Under the pieces are notes generated by a model. That model made no database searches. It was not told where the DNA came from and saw nothing but the letters and a program-made list of their open reading frames with translations. The position numbers and the translations under genes were made by a program. Shown piece after piece: positions 42,115 to 55,311 of a stretch of 64,000 nucleotides of DNA; within the stretch, counting starts at the first letter, position 1, and each line of letters begins with the position of its first letter. Source of the DNA: Candida dubliniensis CD36 (lineage: Eukaryota; Ascomycota; Pichiomycetes; Serinales; Debaryomycetaceae). The stretch spans positions 546,001 through 610,000 of the forward strand of contig NC_012862.1 in assembly GCF_000026945.1 (NCBI RefSeq), read 5' to 3'.

Positions 42115-43226
42115 GGTGATCAAATGTATCCTTTATCTTGCTTTTTTATGATATAAGGAGAATGACCTAAAAATAATGTATTAAAAAAAAAAAAGAAGCT
42201 GATGTTTGTCAATTCTTTTTAAATGGATAGATGAAAATTCAAGATGAAATCTTCGTAAAAAAAAAAACAAAACTGAATGGAAAAAGATGAAATTAATTAT
42301 CAAGTAATTTTATTCAGTATAAATATCCTTGAGGTATTTTGGTTTCAAATAAATAAATGTAGAATAAAGAAGAAAAAAAAATTGAAGTTGTTTCTATTTT
42401 CTTTTCTTTTGACAACTATTGGTGATGGTTTAGATAGATTATTTGTGTGATTGCAATAGATTGGTTGTAAAAAAAAAAAAAAAGTTTGGATGTTGTTGAT
42501 GTTGTTGTTTGTAGATGTTGTTTTGTCCGTAAAGTAGAAAGAAAGAGAATGGTTGTTTTTTTTTTTTTTTCGTTCATTCGCTTTTACAATTTTTTTTTTT
42601 TGAATTTTAAACACGCACAAATGTGAACAAGAAAACCCAAATGTGGATTTTTTACACGACCATTTTGCAATTGGTGTTACACTCATTAGTTAGGTTAATA
42701 CTCTACATTGAAATAAGTGTATACCTATATGATTCAATTCTCTAAATGTTTTGTATTTTTTTAGAGTAATTAATTCTATATTTTTATCAATTGGTGATAT
42801 TTTGAAGGATTGGATATAGTTTATTTATAGCTGTGTGGTGTTTGATCAAGAAAAAAAAAGAATTTCCAGAGAGTTAGCCTTATTACTTTGTTGCTCTTCA
42901 TTTCGTATACTATGAAACCTCAAAAAAAAAAAAAACAATAGCTTAATATCCCAAATACATTCAATAAAGAGAACAGTTTACTAAATTAAGCGATATTTCA
43001 TAATATGGTGATCAGCTGAGTAGGGAAATGTTTTCCCAAAAAAAAAAGAAAAAAATATTATTACCGGAACTCGGGTGAGGGAGGGAAAACAAAGAAACAA
43101 AAAAAAAAAAAAAATATTCTATACTAAGTTACCAACAAGAAAAGAAAACTTTTACTTCTATTTTTTTTTTTCAAACTAAAAGATCACCATATTAACACAT
43201 CTATCCTTTAACAGATAACACACTAA
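42115..43226. other. Divergent STH1/PAM17 intergenic region
   Basis: It holds A/T homopolymers (for example 42181-42193, 42470-42483, 42560-42573, 42591-42601, 43101-43114) and otherwise unique AT-rich sequence. No gene is seen; the minus-strand open frame near 42345-42686 is made of these runs. Confidence 0.6.
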
Positions 43227-43778
43227 ATGTTTTCATTAGGAGTACAAAGTAGACTTTTCACAAGAAGGACTTTATTTTCTGGCTTCAGATTCAATTCAAC
43301 TACTTCTACAACTTCAACACAACCACGTTTAACATGGGTCGATTATTTCCAATTAAAGAAACAAAATAATAGAATCAATACTATTGCTGGAGTATTTACT
43401 GGGTTAGGGGGTGCCTTTATTACATTGAGCTATTTAGGAAATATTGAAATTGATGTGGAAAAACCAATTATGGGATTTGATCCATTGATGGTTATGGGTG
43501 GTGCAGTCGTATTAGGTGGTTTAGTGGGGTTTTTGGTTGGACCATTCATTGGATCATATGTTTTCCGTTTAACTAATAGATCTCAATTGAAACAATTTGA
43601 AATTAAGAATAAAGAATTTTTATACAGGCTTAGAATAAAAAGACCAGATCCATCATCACAAAGTTTTTCTAATCCAATTCCAGATTACTATGGTGAAAAA
43701 ATATATTCATTAAAGGATTACAAACAATGGTTAAGAGATTGTAATGCATTCAGAAGAAAATCAAAGGAATTCCTTTAG
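43227..43778 (+). CDS. PAM17: Presequence translocase motor subunit Pam17
   Basis: Pam17 helps organise the TIM23 import motor in the inner mitochondrial membrane. It has 183 residues, near the ~197 of budding yeast. Order: a basic presequence (about 1-25, with FTRRTLF); WVDYFQLKKQNNRIN at ~36-50; a first membrane segment (IAGVFTGLGGAFITLSYL, ~52-69); a second membrane segment (GGAVVLGGLVGFLVGPFIG, ~91-109); and a soluble C-terminal part with PDYYGEKI. Confidence 0.93.
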   Translation: MFSLGVQSRLFTRRTLFSGFRFNSTTSTTSTQPRLTWVDYFQLKKQNNRINTIAGVFTGLGGAFITLSYLGNIEIDVEKPIMGFDPLMVMGGAVVLGGLVGFLVGPFIGSYVFRLTNRSQLKQFEIKNKEFLYRLRIKRPDPSSQSFSNPIPDYYGEKIYSLKDYKQWLRDCNAFRRKSKEFL

Positions 43779-44098
43779 ATTGGTTATAATAAAGAGTAAG
43801 AGTGATGTGTTTGTTATACTTGAGTGCCCCTTTTTGACGTGTAAATAAATGTGGTTTCATATTTTGTTATCAAAAAAATATATCTATATATTCAAATTAA
43901 ACAGGCAATATATATTGTATTACTTGTCTTGTCTTGTCTTGTCTTGCCTTGTCTTGTGTTGGTTAGTATTTGGCATCAATAGTAGCTGCTGTTGAGGACT
44001 TAATATAATAAAAATAACTGTTGTTTATTTAATAACAATAAATATAGTAAAATCACCTACATAACAAAAAAAAAATTCTAAACAATTGATAACACTTT
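43779..44098. other. Intergenic region, convergent PAM17/SAP8 ends
   Basis: About 320 bp, AT-rich, with an imperfect TTGTC repeat near 43922-43958. No gene is seen. Confidence 0.6.
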
Positions 44099-46785
<2,687 letters not shown>

Positions 46786-46857
46786 AGCATTGTGACGCAG
46801 TGGAAGCGTGCGAGGCTCATAACCTCGAAGTCCCTGGATCGAAACCAGGCAATGCTA
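46786..46857 (+). tRNA. Initiator tRNA-Met (CAT), no intron
   Basis: 72 nt. The acceptor stem AGCATTG/CAATGCT starts with the A-U pair and A1 typical of yeast initiator tRNA. The D stem is ACGC/GCGT. The anticodon stem is CGAGG/CCTCG with loop CTCATAA (anticodon CAT). The T stem is CCTGG/CCAGG with loop ATCGAAA. The A at the first and last T-loop positions is the eukaryotic initiator mark. The discriminator is A. A T7 run just downstream (~46866-46874) would end Pol III transcription. Confidence 0.96.
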
Positions 46858-47296
46858 ATTAGTATTATTTTTTTAAATAGTTTTTTTTTTTCAATAAATG
46901 GCATCAAAAACATACTAAATCCAAATTCAATAGCAAAAGGCTTTCTGAATTCTATCTTTTATTGGATTGCATTAACTTTTGGTGGTGGTAATTGGTAGTA
47001 CGTGTCGTGTCGCGTTAGTTTTGAAGTCCGAATAGATCCTATTTTTTTTTTCAGTGTCGCGCGAGTTTGGTCAGCTGGGGTGCGTAACATTAATTTTCAA
47101 TATGAACAACTAAACAACAACAAATAAGCAAACCTTTTACGTGGTCATAAGAAATCGCAAAAAAAAAAAAAAATTATATATGGGTCGAACAATTCTTAAT
47201 TTTACAACTCTTTTTTTTTATAACTTTACTATTCACTTTTCAATCTTTCATTCGAGTCTATTATTGAAATATATATATATATATATATAAAGAAAA
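46858..47296. other. Intergenic region between tRNA-Met and YSY6
   Basis: It includes the Pol III T-run, then a short CpG-rich patch at 47000-47090 with GTGTCGCG at 47007-47014 and again at 47054-47061, an A-run at 47159-47173 and (TA)n at 47271-47289 just before YSY6. No gene is seen. Confidence 0.55.
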
Positions 47297-47485
47297 ATGG
47301 CTTTACAAACACCTAAACAAAGAGCAGCTAATGCTAAATTTGAAAAAAAGAATACCAACCAATGGGGGAAACCAAAAAAGGAAAATACAAAGACTGAATA
47401 TCCAGTGTCCAAATCTTGGTTATTTGTATTATTATTCTTAGTATGTGGTGGAGCTATTTTAGAATTAATAAGATTAATCTTTTAA
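47297..47485 (+). CDS. YSY6: ER stress-associated small membrane protein (Ysy6/RAMP4)
   Basis: A 62-residue tail-anchored protein of the ER translocon. It begins MALQTPKQRAANAKFEKK, has a Lys-rich cytosolic part, and one membrane helix near the C terminus (about residues 43-61, WLFVLLFLVCGGAILELI). Yeast Ysy6 is 65 residues and RAMP4/SERP1 is 66, with the same layout (-TP-QR-AN.KF.K at the start). Confidence 0.93.
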   Translation: MALQTPKQRAANAKFEKKNTNQWGKPKKENTKTEYPVSKSWLFVLLFLVCGGAILELIRLIF

Positions 47486-48035
47486 ATGAGTTGTCCAAAG
47501 AAGACGAAGAAGAAGAAATTGGAAAAGTATCCCCTTTGTTTGGTTTAGTTCATATTCATTTGATTTTAGGTTTATCATCATAGTTTACAGTTATATTTAA
47601 TTCTTCCCCATCAAACCAAATTGCTTTCATTCCAGTTTGTATTACTTTGTATAATATAACATTATTGCATTAAGCAATTGAATATCACATCGCTAAATTA
47701 AAAATAAAAAGTCAGTTTACTAATATACGTATTTGTATTATATTGATGAGAGTTAATATTGGTTTAATGTCATATATACTTCTCTTGAATCAGATTTATT
47801 AGAAATAGAAACAAAGTTACAAGAATTAGAAGAAATACAATTGATACGAAGTCCCACATAGAGTAGCAATGGGGTTTCAATCAAAATTCATATTGAAGAA
47901 AAAAACAAATTATTCATCGTACAACACAACCTACTTTTAGTAATATGTTAAATCAATAAACTCGAGGTGGTTGCCACTGAGAAACTCATGCTAAAAGTCA
48001 TTTCATTGTTATAGAAACTATGTACATAAACTAGT
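47486..48035. other. Intergenic region, convergent YSY6/OXR1 ends
   Basis: Unique AT-rich sequence of 550 bp. No gene, tRNA or repeat of note is seen. Confidence 0.55.
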
Positions 48036-49046
48036 TTACTCTAAAGTACCTATTCTCCAAACCTCTAGTCCCTTTATTTTAAATGAACCAAATTTGGCAT
48101 CTTGTGGTGACGAATTCAATATTTCATTCCCAAAGGTATCACAACTATAACTGACACCAGATAATAATGATTTGTCAATAAATAATCCATTTTGACCATT
48201 AGATGAACCAATGGCAATAAAATCATGATTGGAATAAATAATATTATCATTAATTCCAGTATACATAAATGCTTTGAATCGAATATCTTGAGTTAACTTT
48301 TTATCAACAGCATGATCCAATTTAGATGGATCATATTTCTCACATTTCCAAAGGAAGCATTCACCATTACCATAATATCTCCTATGTTCCATTGGTTTTA
48401 AATTCTCACTTAAATAAGCACCAAATTTGTTTTTATGATTATCTTTAATTACCAAAACATACGATTGTGATCTTTTCGGTTCAAATGAATATCTGGGTCT
48501 AGATGTATCACCAACAACCATATTCTTCACTATAGAATCGGCAAACCCTTTCTCTACTCTTTTTCTTTTTAGTAGTCTTAATTGATGTTCTGGATTGGAA
48601 TTCCGATATAAGGTGTTCAATGATATACCATGTTGTTCTAACGAATACACCAACTCCCAATTATCAAACAATTGAAATCGTGCCGGGATTAAATTCCTTA
48701 TATTATTTGCCAACTCTGGATCTAGTAATCGATGATGAGTCGATTCTTTGTACCCAGTTAGTGTCAATGGTCCCAATGGAGGTAATTTACTCAGACTAGA
48801 AGCACTGGAAACGGATGAGTTTATTGATGTAGAAGAACTATTCTTTGAATCATTTCCAAGTAAACTACCGAAAAATGTCCCTCTTCTTTTAACTGGTTTA
48901 GGTTGTTCCTTTTGTTTTTCGTTTCCAAGATCGGACGATTCTTCTTCTACTTCCTTAGTATTATCTTCTGGTTCGTCTTTTACCTCTTTATCTGTTTCGT
49001 CATTTACTCGAGGTTGTTCGGTAGATCTTCTAAAAAGGAATGACAT
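48036..49046 (-). CDS. OXR1: TLDc-domain oxidation resistance protein
   Basis: 336 residues. The N-terminal ~90 are disordered and rich in Glu, Lys and Ser. A TLDc domain runs from about residue 115 to the C terminus, with [19 protein letters not shown], the [21 protein letters not shown] segment, [11 protein letters not shown] and [19 protein letters not shown] near the end, and the final LEVWRIG. In yeast Oxr1 binds the vacuolar ATPase and protects from oxidative stress. The length is a little longer than budding yeast Oxr1 (273) because of the N terminus. Confidence 0.92.
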   Translation of the reverse strand: MSFLFRRSTEQPRVNDETDKEVKDEPEDNTKEVEEESSDLGNEKQKEQPKPVKRRGTFFGSLLGNDSKNSSSTSINSSVSSASSLSKLPPLGPLTLTGYKESTHHRLLDPELANNIRNLIPARFQLFDNWELVYSLEQHGISLNTLYRNSNPEHQLRLLKRKRVEKGFADSIVKNMVVGDTSRPRYSFEPKRSQSYVLVIKDNHKNKFGAYLSENLKPMEHRRYYGNGECFLWKCEKYDPSKLDHAVDKKLTQDIRFKAFMYTGINDNIIYSNHDFIAIGSSNGQNGLFIDKSLLSGVSYSCDTFGNEILNSSPQDAKFGSFKIKGLEVWRIGTLE

Positions 49047-49308
49047 GAGTGATTTTTATTGTCTATTGCAGTTTCTTTTCGGGGTTGCTGTTAATTGAAC
49101 TAATTCCAAGATAAAAATAATCAGAATTCTCTCACCCCCCTGTCTTTTTTTTTTTTTTTTCTTGTTCTATTTTACACTTTCTTTAAATACTCCAGATTAT
49201 TTTTTTGTGTTGCTTTATTGCTCCCGAAATCTCTTACTCTCCAGAAGTCTATCAAATAAAGAAAGGGACAAATCTAGATTCAGCTAACTATCACTACTTA
49301 TCAATTCA

Positions 49309-49995
49309 TTACGGTTGTCTATCAAGTCTAATTAATGTTGTCAATTGTTCAATACCTATTTTCACACTATCTATAAATCGAACATTGGGGAACTTTTCTC
49401 CTAATTTTCTGTCTAACCCTGCCATGCCAGCACATCCTAATAAAACACATCCCACATCTTGATATTCATTGAAAATAGATTTTGTAACTTTGTAGATTTG
49501 ATCAAATTGTTCTTCATCAGCAAGATTTGTAACATTAACATTTAAACCTCTAGTTTTTTCAAATTTTTTAGTTGGAAAATTGTTTGCCCCAACAAAATCA
49601 GTAATACTTTGATCTAACACTAGTTCCCACTCACTAGTACTCGTTAAAATAAACAGTTTTGTTGGTTGCAGTAATGCAAATAAAAGTGTCGCCTGCATAA
49701 TACCCATAACAGGTTTCTGTGTGAGTTTACCAAGTGTATGCACCAAAGGATGATCGGAGTAACAACAAACTAAATATCCATCATAGTCAAGCCTATCATT
49801 AATATTTACTTTAAAATCTTCAAGTACAGCTTTTTCTGATTGTAATGAAGTAGTAGGGGTGATTTCTTTAGGCGAATCTGGAGGGCCAGTGTAAAAAAAT
49901 AATTCAACGTTTTCAGGTTGAGTGATTGTTTTTTCAAGATTCTTAGTCACTTTTTCTGAGCTATTTGGATTAATAACTAATATTTTGACTGCCAT
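49309..49995 (-). CDS. DCG1: Asp/Glu/hydantoin racemase family protein (Dcg1-like)
   Basis: 228 residues from the ATG at 49995 (MAVKILVINPNSSEKVT). The frame extends 33 codons upstream, but the family starts near MxxKILVINPNSS, so the shorter start is preferred. The catalytic Cys of the N-terminal half is in the LVCCYSDHP segment and the other in VLLGCAGMAG, with the second Cys typical of this racemase fold. Budding yeast DCG1 is nitrogen-regulated and linked to the allantoin (DAL) genes. The substrate is not known from sequence. It is divergent from DDC1 across 206 bp. Confidence 0.85.
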   Translation of the reverse strand: MAVKILVINPNSSEKVTKNLEKTITQPENVELFFYTGPPDSPKEITPTTSLQSEKAVLEDFKVNINDRLDYDGYLVCCYSDHPLVHTLGKLTQKPVMGIMQATLLFALLQPTKLFILTSTSEWELVLDQSITDFVGANNFPTKKFEKTRGLNVNVTNLADEEQFDQIYKVTKSIFNEYQDVGCVLLGCAGMAGLDRKLGEKFPNVRFIDSVKIGIEQLTTLIRLDRQP

Positions 49996-50105
49996 TGGGG
50001 CTGAAGTAGTGATGAGAAGTTTGTGTGCTAAGGGATATGGGAAATATATAGGAAGATGAAGAAAAGAGACAAAAATCAATTGCAAATCACACACACTGGG
50101 GCAAA

Positions 50106-50111
50106 ACGCGT
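50106..50111. promoter_or_regulatory. MluI cell-cycle box (ACGCGT) upstream of DDC1
   Basis: The sequence AACGCGTT sits 91 bp before the DDC1 ATG. DNA-damage and replication genes are common MBF targets. It is the best-placed of the three ACGCGT boxes here. Confidence 0.55.
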
Positions 50112-50201
50112 TGAATTATAAATAAGCTTATCATTGAAAAAAAAAAAAAAAATATCAAATCAAAAAGTTTCCTCTTTCACCATTTGGCGGAGTTACCCGA
50201 A

Positions 50202-51617
50202 ATGGTATTTGAAGCAGAAATCGGAGTCAATAAGCATAAGCTTATGTGGTCAAAATCCATAGCGTCCCTTTCAAATATAGCAGAAGCAATAACGTTCACC
50301 ATAACCAAAGATTCCATATCCTTGTCTGCAACCAACACAAGTAAAACCTCCTACGCTCGAATACATTTCAAGAAAACCTTTTTCAATAAATTTTCGGTTG
50401 ATTTTAATAACATATTACCAGAAGGATATGATAATGGGAAAGAACGGAAAGAAGACCCCAGTTATTCTTTTCTTATCAATTCACGACACATGGCAACATT
50501 GTTCAAAAGTCTAGATTCAGGTGGCATGAAATATGTAAGTTTTAGGATAAACTGGTCCCGCAATGCTCCAATAAATCTGAGGTATAAATTGTTGATTGAA
50601 ATCCATACAAAGAAATTGATTGTTAAAAAGTTCCAAGCTAGTTATACTCCAGCAACGAAACAGAACCTTCAAATTGCTTCTACTTATAAGGACACCCTAT
50701 CTAAACAACAAGAAGATAATTTACACGATAAAACCCGAATCAACCACATAATGATGGACCAAGTGATACCCAAACAGTTTCTTGAAATGGTTCCAGCATC
50801 TGCCGAGGATTTTAAAATAGATATCAAGAGTGAAAGAATACTGCTTTGTGGGTACACCAAACAAATAATCAAAGATAGAGATTATTTGAAACAACCAATG
50901 GCAGTTACAGTAACTATTAGTCTAGAAGAATTAACTGACACCAATTTACTACTGTTGAATTCAGATCAAGAACCAATTAGAAAACAAATTAATTTTGGCA
51001 TGCGTGATTTCAAGAATTTTTTGAATTTAGCAAATTTTTTCACAACTCCATCGTCATTTTCTGAACGATTCGATGAAGATTATATAACAACAGCAAATAA
51101 TGATTATTTCCACATATTTTTCAGAAACCCTGGAGATCCTATATTATTTGATTTGCAAAATCACCAACATGCAGAAGTTCAATTTATTCAGATTACTTCC
51201 GAAGATAAATCAGAGTTACATTCGAAGGAAATTGACGCAAATTTAATTAGAAAGAACTTGACAATAGAAGCACCAATACCTCAAAAAATTCAAAACAACA
51301 ATACAACTACAACAACAACACCATCATTGACTCGACCGATGATTAATACTGTATTTGGTAAACCTTCAAAAACAAGGAAAAGAGAAAAAGATAGGTTCAG
51401 CAACAAAGTTCAATTATCTCAAGGAACTATGAATGATGACTTCGATGATGGAGTTACATATGGACTAGAACCAGAAAGAGAAAGAGGAAATTATGCCGAA
51501 ACCGATTATAGTAATAGTTCTGGTGAAGAATCCAAAGAACCACCTTTTAAAAAACATGCACCAGACCAAGAACTTGGTCCTACACAATTGAACAATAAAC
51601 CCAAATCGATATTTTAA
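50202..51617 (+). CDS. DDC1: DNA damage checkpoint clamp subunit, Rad9/Ddc1 family
   Basis: 471 residues from the first ATG at 50202 (an upstream frame extension starts at TTG). The N-terminal part, to about residue 320, has the Rad9/Ddc1 clamp fold: it starts VFEAEIGVNKHKLMWSKSIASL, continues with ARIHFKKTFFNKF, and later has ILLCGYTKQ. The C-terminal ~130 residues are a disordered Ser/Lys/Pro tail with many possible phosphorylation sites (FGKPSKTRKREKDRF, SSGEESKEP), as in Ddc1, where ATR-type kinases act. The protein is part of the 9-1-1 clamp with Rad17 and Mec3 homologues. The symbol follows the Ddc1-like length and N terminus. Confidence 0.83.
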   Translation: MVFEAEIGVNKHKLMWSKSIASLSNIAEAITFTITKDSISLSATNTSKTSYARIHFKKTFFNKFSVDFNNILPEGYDNGKERKEDPSYSFLINSRHMATLFKSLDSGGMKYVSFRINWSRNAPINLRYKLLIEIHTKKLIVKKFQASYTPATKQNLQIASTYKDTLSKQQEDNLHDKTRINHIMMDQVIPKQFLEMVPASAEDFKIDIKSERILLCGYTKQIIKDRDYLKQPMAVTVTISLEELTDTNLLLLNSDQEPIRKQINFGMRDFKNFLNLANFFTTPSSFSERFDEDYITTANNDYFHIFFRNPGDPILFDLQNHQHAEVQFIQITSEDKSELHSKEIDANLIRKNLTIEAPIPQKIQNNNTTTTTTPSLTRPMINTVFGKPSKTRKREKDRFSNKVQLSQGTMNDDFDDGVTYGLEPERERGNYAETDYSNSSGEESKEPPFKKHAPDQELGPTQLNNKPKSIF

Positions 51618-52201
51618 GTGAACAGAAAAAAAAAAAGAAAACACAACAAACTGGACACCACGGGACACAAAACTTCACAAGGTATGATTTATCATAATGT
51701 AACGGAATATTCCTTTAATGAGAGTTACATACTCATAGCTGCAACCCGTAGCTTGTTATTTACCTTGTTGTTGCTGCTAGATTTGGAATTGATTTACAAA
51801 TTTCCCCCTTTTTTTTTGTAACCCTTTTTGGCTGTTTCAAATTTAGACCATTTCATTCCAGATTTCCTTTCATACTTTACAATCTACACAAATGTATATT
51901 AAGACGAAAACGTGACCTTTAATGTAACAAAAAAACACCATTGTCAAGGTGATTTTCTTAATTGCAATTTTGTACAATTTGAGTAGTGTGTCGCAGCGGT
52001 GGTGATCAGGGTACCGCAGTACGATTGTTCAACTTTCTCGTGTAGCAAAATATATTATACTCGGCAAAGTCTCAAGTATTACGTAAGATTCTGTCCGTCC
52101 CTCTTTTTTATATATATATATAAGCATTTCAGCACAGCCAATAATTTGATGAAATTTCCATACTTTCTTTTTCATTTTCTTGTTAAAGACAATATCAAAC
52201 T
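51618..52201. other. Intergenic region between DDC1 and the metalloprotease gene
   Basis: Unique AT-rich sequence with (TA)n near 52109-52121. No gene is supported. The open frame at 51618-51821 has low-complexity ends and no family resemblance. Confidence 0.5.
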
Positions 52202-54418
52202 ATGACAATATTGTTTAATTATCAAAATGATGAAATTGTTTCATCACCAACAGTTATTGTCAGTGGATCTACATCTACCAAATTATATCGTGGAGTGATT
52301 TCATTTACCAGCAATCAGAACAAGGTATTTCCTCCCCAATATTTCGAAGTCAACAATGGTAATTTTAAAGCAATAATTCATGTTTCACCTGGAGAAAGAA
52401 ATGTATTCCAGGTTGATATACTGGATAATGGATTTATAAATAATTTTGGCTTTGCCGAATATTCCAATGGTCGACGTCCTAATGTAGTTGATTCTGGCAC
52501 TTTAACACTATATTTCAACCCGTTACCACAGAATAAACCAATCCATTTATGTTTAATTAGAGGAAGAGATTCAAATAACACTTATGATATGCCCGGATAT
52601 AAATTACAAAGAGGAGAAGTACCTACTTTAGAGAATGCAATTAAAAAATTGAAAGTTGCTGGTAGATTAATGCAAGCTTTTACTCAAGATGAAATGAGAT
52701 CAGCTGGTTTCAGTAATCGAAGTTTCCAATTTGTTGAAGAAACAGTTCATGATCAAACAATATTTGGTTATAAAGTCAATTCTCCTACACCACATCAAGA
52801 GATCAAGATCCATGTTCTTACTTCTCCGAAAACTGTGGCTGAATTAAGAAGTCCAGATTTAGCCCAACAAAACCCTAATGCTAAAGATTCAGGAGGGTTA
52901 TTCAATCATGCTATAGATTTAGTCAAAGACACCCCAGAAATTTTCAATCAACGAAATGGTACTGCTGTTCAATGTGCATGTATGTATTTAGATTCGACAT
53001 GGCAAAATAATTTAATTTTGACTCATGCTGCTTTAGGTGGAGGCACAAGTGAAGTGAAAATGGCTATATTTGGATCTCATGGATTACATTCATATCCTCA
53101 AAATTTCCCCTTGGTCACTCCTTCATTTTTAGATGCCACACATTTGACCACAGCAGAAGTTGCTAATGATTGTAATGAGTGTGGAACTAGTTGGGAATGT
53201 TTAAATATTTGTCTTGGTGCTTATTTACACGAAATTGGCCATTCATTAGGATGTCCTCATCAAGTTGATGGCGTCATGTTGCGTGATTATGTATTGTTGA
53301 ATAGATCATTCATGACTAGAGAAAATGAATGCTTAAGAACCAAATCACAAGGACAAATAATTGCTGAAAATGGAACTTGGCCCAAAATTTGTCATTGGAA
53401 TAGATTAGATTTAATTAGATTCTTATATCATGATTCCTTTTCCTTACCTATTGATAATTTTGGGAAAATTCATAGCACAACATGGAGTCCTGATGATAGT
53501 TACCAAAAAGATTCAGCACTTAATGTATATCCATCACCACTGAATGGATCTATTGTGACATTATCATCAGGGATTTTTTTGATTGAAGTAATTACCGATG
53601 ACCTTGCAAGGTATCACATTGAGTTTTTACCCAGAGAGTATGGAGGTTCTGGATTACGACCTAATGTGTTGTTGGATTTCAATAATTTATATAATGAATT
53701 ACGATCTAGAAAAAACGATGCCAAAGATGAATTTAGTGTGCGTATATTATCACTTGGAGGCGATTTAAATATTGATAATTTCAAAGAACATTGTTCAGAA
53801 CATCTGAAAGAAGTCATTGAAAGTGATTTTGGGTTGAATAGAGGACGCATAAATGGATTCAAGTCACCCCTTTTAGGACGTACCGATGATCTTAGGATGG
53901 AAATTGTTGGATTTAATATAAAAACAATTTATAAAGTCCGAGTTTATCATGGTGGAGCTTTAGATGGTATGAAATTTTATTACAAATCAGCAAGTTCAAG
54001 CAATGGTGGCGCCCCCAAAATACCCAAAAGAGACTATTTATCCAAAATTGTCCATGGTAAGTTTGATTTTTCAAGTCAAAGACATCATGATCAATCACCA
54101 CAACAATTAACAAATATTTCTTCTGGTGAGGAAGATCGTACTGCTTTAGTTGGGAACGAAACTGATAATTATTCAGATTTTAATTTAAACCCAAATGAAT
54201 ACATAACATTTTTCAATTTCCGTGATGGTGCTTGGATGGATGCTGTGCAATTTGGTACCAATCAAGGAAGACTTTCACCATTCTTTGGTAAGGATGATGG
54301 AGGACATCTCTCTAGACTTGATGTGCCAGGTGACAAATTTGAAATTGTTGGAATGTATTTTTATTTGAACCAATGGCTTAGAGGATTGGGAATAATATAT
54401 ACTACTTCAAAATATTAA
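52202..54418 (+). CDS. Zinc metalloprotease with C-terminal jacalin-like domain (YIL108W-type)
   Basis: 738 residues. The zinc site H-E-x-x-H-x-x-G-x-x-H is at 343-353 (HEIGHSLGCPH), as in metzincins, preceded by a Cys-rich segment (NDCNECGTSWECLNICLG). The N-terminal ~200 residues are beta-rich and the C terminus (about 515-738) has a jacalin-like lectin fold with repeated aromatic and Gly patterns, ending LRGLGIIYTTSKY. Budding yeast YIL108W, an uncharacterised putative metalloprotease, has the same order. No signal peptide or membrane segment is seen. The substrate is unknown. The 3' end overlaps the end of KXD1 by 12 bp. Confidence 0.85.
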   Translation: MTILFNYQNDEIVSSPTVIVSGSTSTKLYRGVISFTSNQNKVFPPQYFEVNNGNFKAIIHVSPGERNVFQVDILDNGFINNFGFAEYSNGRRPNVVDSGTLTLYFNPLPQNKPIHLCLIRGRDSNNTYDMPGYKLQRGEVPTLENAIKKLKVAGRLMQAFTQDEMRSAGFSNRSFQFVEETVHDQTIFGYKVNSPTPHQEIKIHVLTSPKTVAELRSPDLAQQNPNAKDSGGLFNHAIDLVKDTPEIFNQRNGTAVQCACMYLDSTWQNNLILTHAALGGGTSEVKMAIFGSHGLHSYPQNFPLVTPSFLDATHLTTAEVANDCNECGTSWECLNICLGAYLHEIGHSLGCPHQVDGVMLRDYVLLNRSFMTRENECLRTKSQGQIIAENGTWPKICHWNRLDLIRFLYHDSFSLPIDNFGKIHSTTWSPDDSYQKDSALNVYPSPLNGSIVTLSSGIFLIEVITDDLARYHIEFLPREYGGSGLRPNVLLDFNNLYNELRSRKNDAKDEFSVRILSLGGDLNIDNFKEHCSEHLKEVIESDFGLNRGRINGFKSPLLGRTDDLRMEIVGFNIKTIYKVRVYHGGALDGMKFYYKSASSSNGGAPKIPKRDYLSKIVHGKFDFSSQRHHDQSPQQLTNISSGEEDRTALVGNETDNYSDFNLNPNEYITFFNFRDGAWMDAVQFGTNQGRLSPFFGKDDGGHLSRLDVPGDKFEIVGMYFYLNQWLRGLGIIYTTSKY

Positions 54419-55120
54419 ATCCGTTGCATCATTGTTGTCATCATCATCATCATCGATTTGTCTTTCTAATACTTTATCTTTAGCTTGATTAAACTCAATT
54501 GGAAATCTTTGTTCGACCCCCATATTAGATTTATTTTTGAAAAAGGGAATAGATGATTTAGTTTCCGATCCATACATTAATTTAGTAATTCTATTTTCAA
54601 TAAATGATATATCTTTTTTCATTTTTTCAACTCTACTTTCTTTGCAATCTTGTAATAATCCGAAATTCTTCCCATACATTAATTGAATATTCTTTAATTT
54701 TTCTATTAATAATTCTTTTTTTTCAATTATTTTTTGATTTTCATTATTCAATTTCCCACTGATTTGAGCTTGAAGAACTAAAGATCGATCAATATCAACT
54801 GAATCTAATGCATGAGATAATGCTTCGGCAAAAAATTTGGCATGATCTACCATACTACCAGAACTCGGTAAACCATGATTACTCGTCTCACGACTTAGAA
54901 TTCTATTCAACTCTTCATCATCACTTAACATATAGTCATCTTCAGTATCGGAAAGTGTCAGATCCGTTGAGTTATTAGAATTGACTGTCATTTCGTTTGG
55001 GTGATTTTCATATTCATTGTCATTTTCAATATTTGCTTCCTCATCAGCATCATATATTTCATCAGTATTATCTTCCGGTAATGTATGAGACCCCTCTTCC
55101 CTTGTATCTAGATCTTGCAT
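54407..55120 (-). CDS. KXD1: BLOC-1-type endosomal subunit Kxd1
   Basis: 237 residues. An acidic N-terminal half (Asp/Glu, about 1-80) is followed by a helical region from about 85 to 195 (DIDRSLVLQAQISGKLNNENQKI), the KxDL-type coiled coil. The protein ends with a FPIEFNQAKDKVLERQ segment matching the yeast Kxd1 C terminus (FPIEFNQAREKILERR), then an Asp run. Yeast Kxd1 is 218 residues and a subunit of the yeast BLOC-1 complex in endosomal maturation. It is divergent from APL5, with 191 bp between starts. The stop codons of this gene and the metalloprotease gene lie in a 12-bp overlap (54407-54418). Confidence 0.85.
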   Translation of the reverse strand: MQDLDTREEGSHTLPEDNTDEIYDADEEANIENDNEYENHPNEMTVNSNNSTDLTLSDTEDDYMLSDDEELNRILSRETSNHGLPSSGSMVDHAKFFAEALSHALDSVDIDRSLVLQAQISGKLNNENQKIIEKKELLIEKLKNIQLMYGKNFGLLQDCKESRVEKMKKDISFIENRITKLMYGSETKSSIPFFKNKSNMGVEQRFPIEFNQAKDKVLERQIDDDDDDNNDATDLIF

Positions 55121-55311
55121 TTCTGTATTGAAGTATTAGTTGTATTTGAAACAATTGTTGTGTTTATGTGATAATTAAAATTATCACGACCGAGACAAGC
55201 ACACTACTACTTGTTGATTTCAACGATACAATACTTTTTTTTTTTTTCTGGTTGTTGTACGTTATTGATTGATTGATTGATTGACGTGCCCTCCTCCTTT
55301 CATTACCACCG

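Noticed and set aside
42345..42686. 113-codon minus-strand frame upstream of STH1
   Set aside because: It is built from A/T homopolymers that give poly-Lys and poly-Phe; nothing supports a protein.
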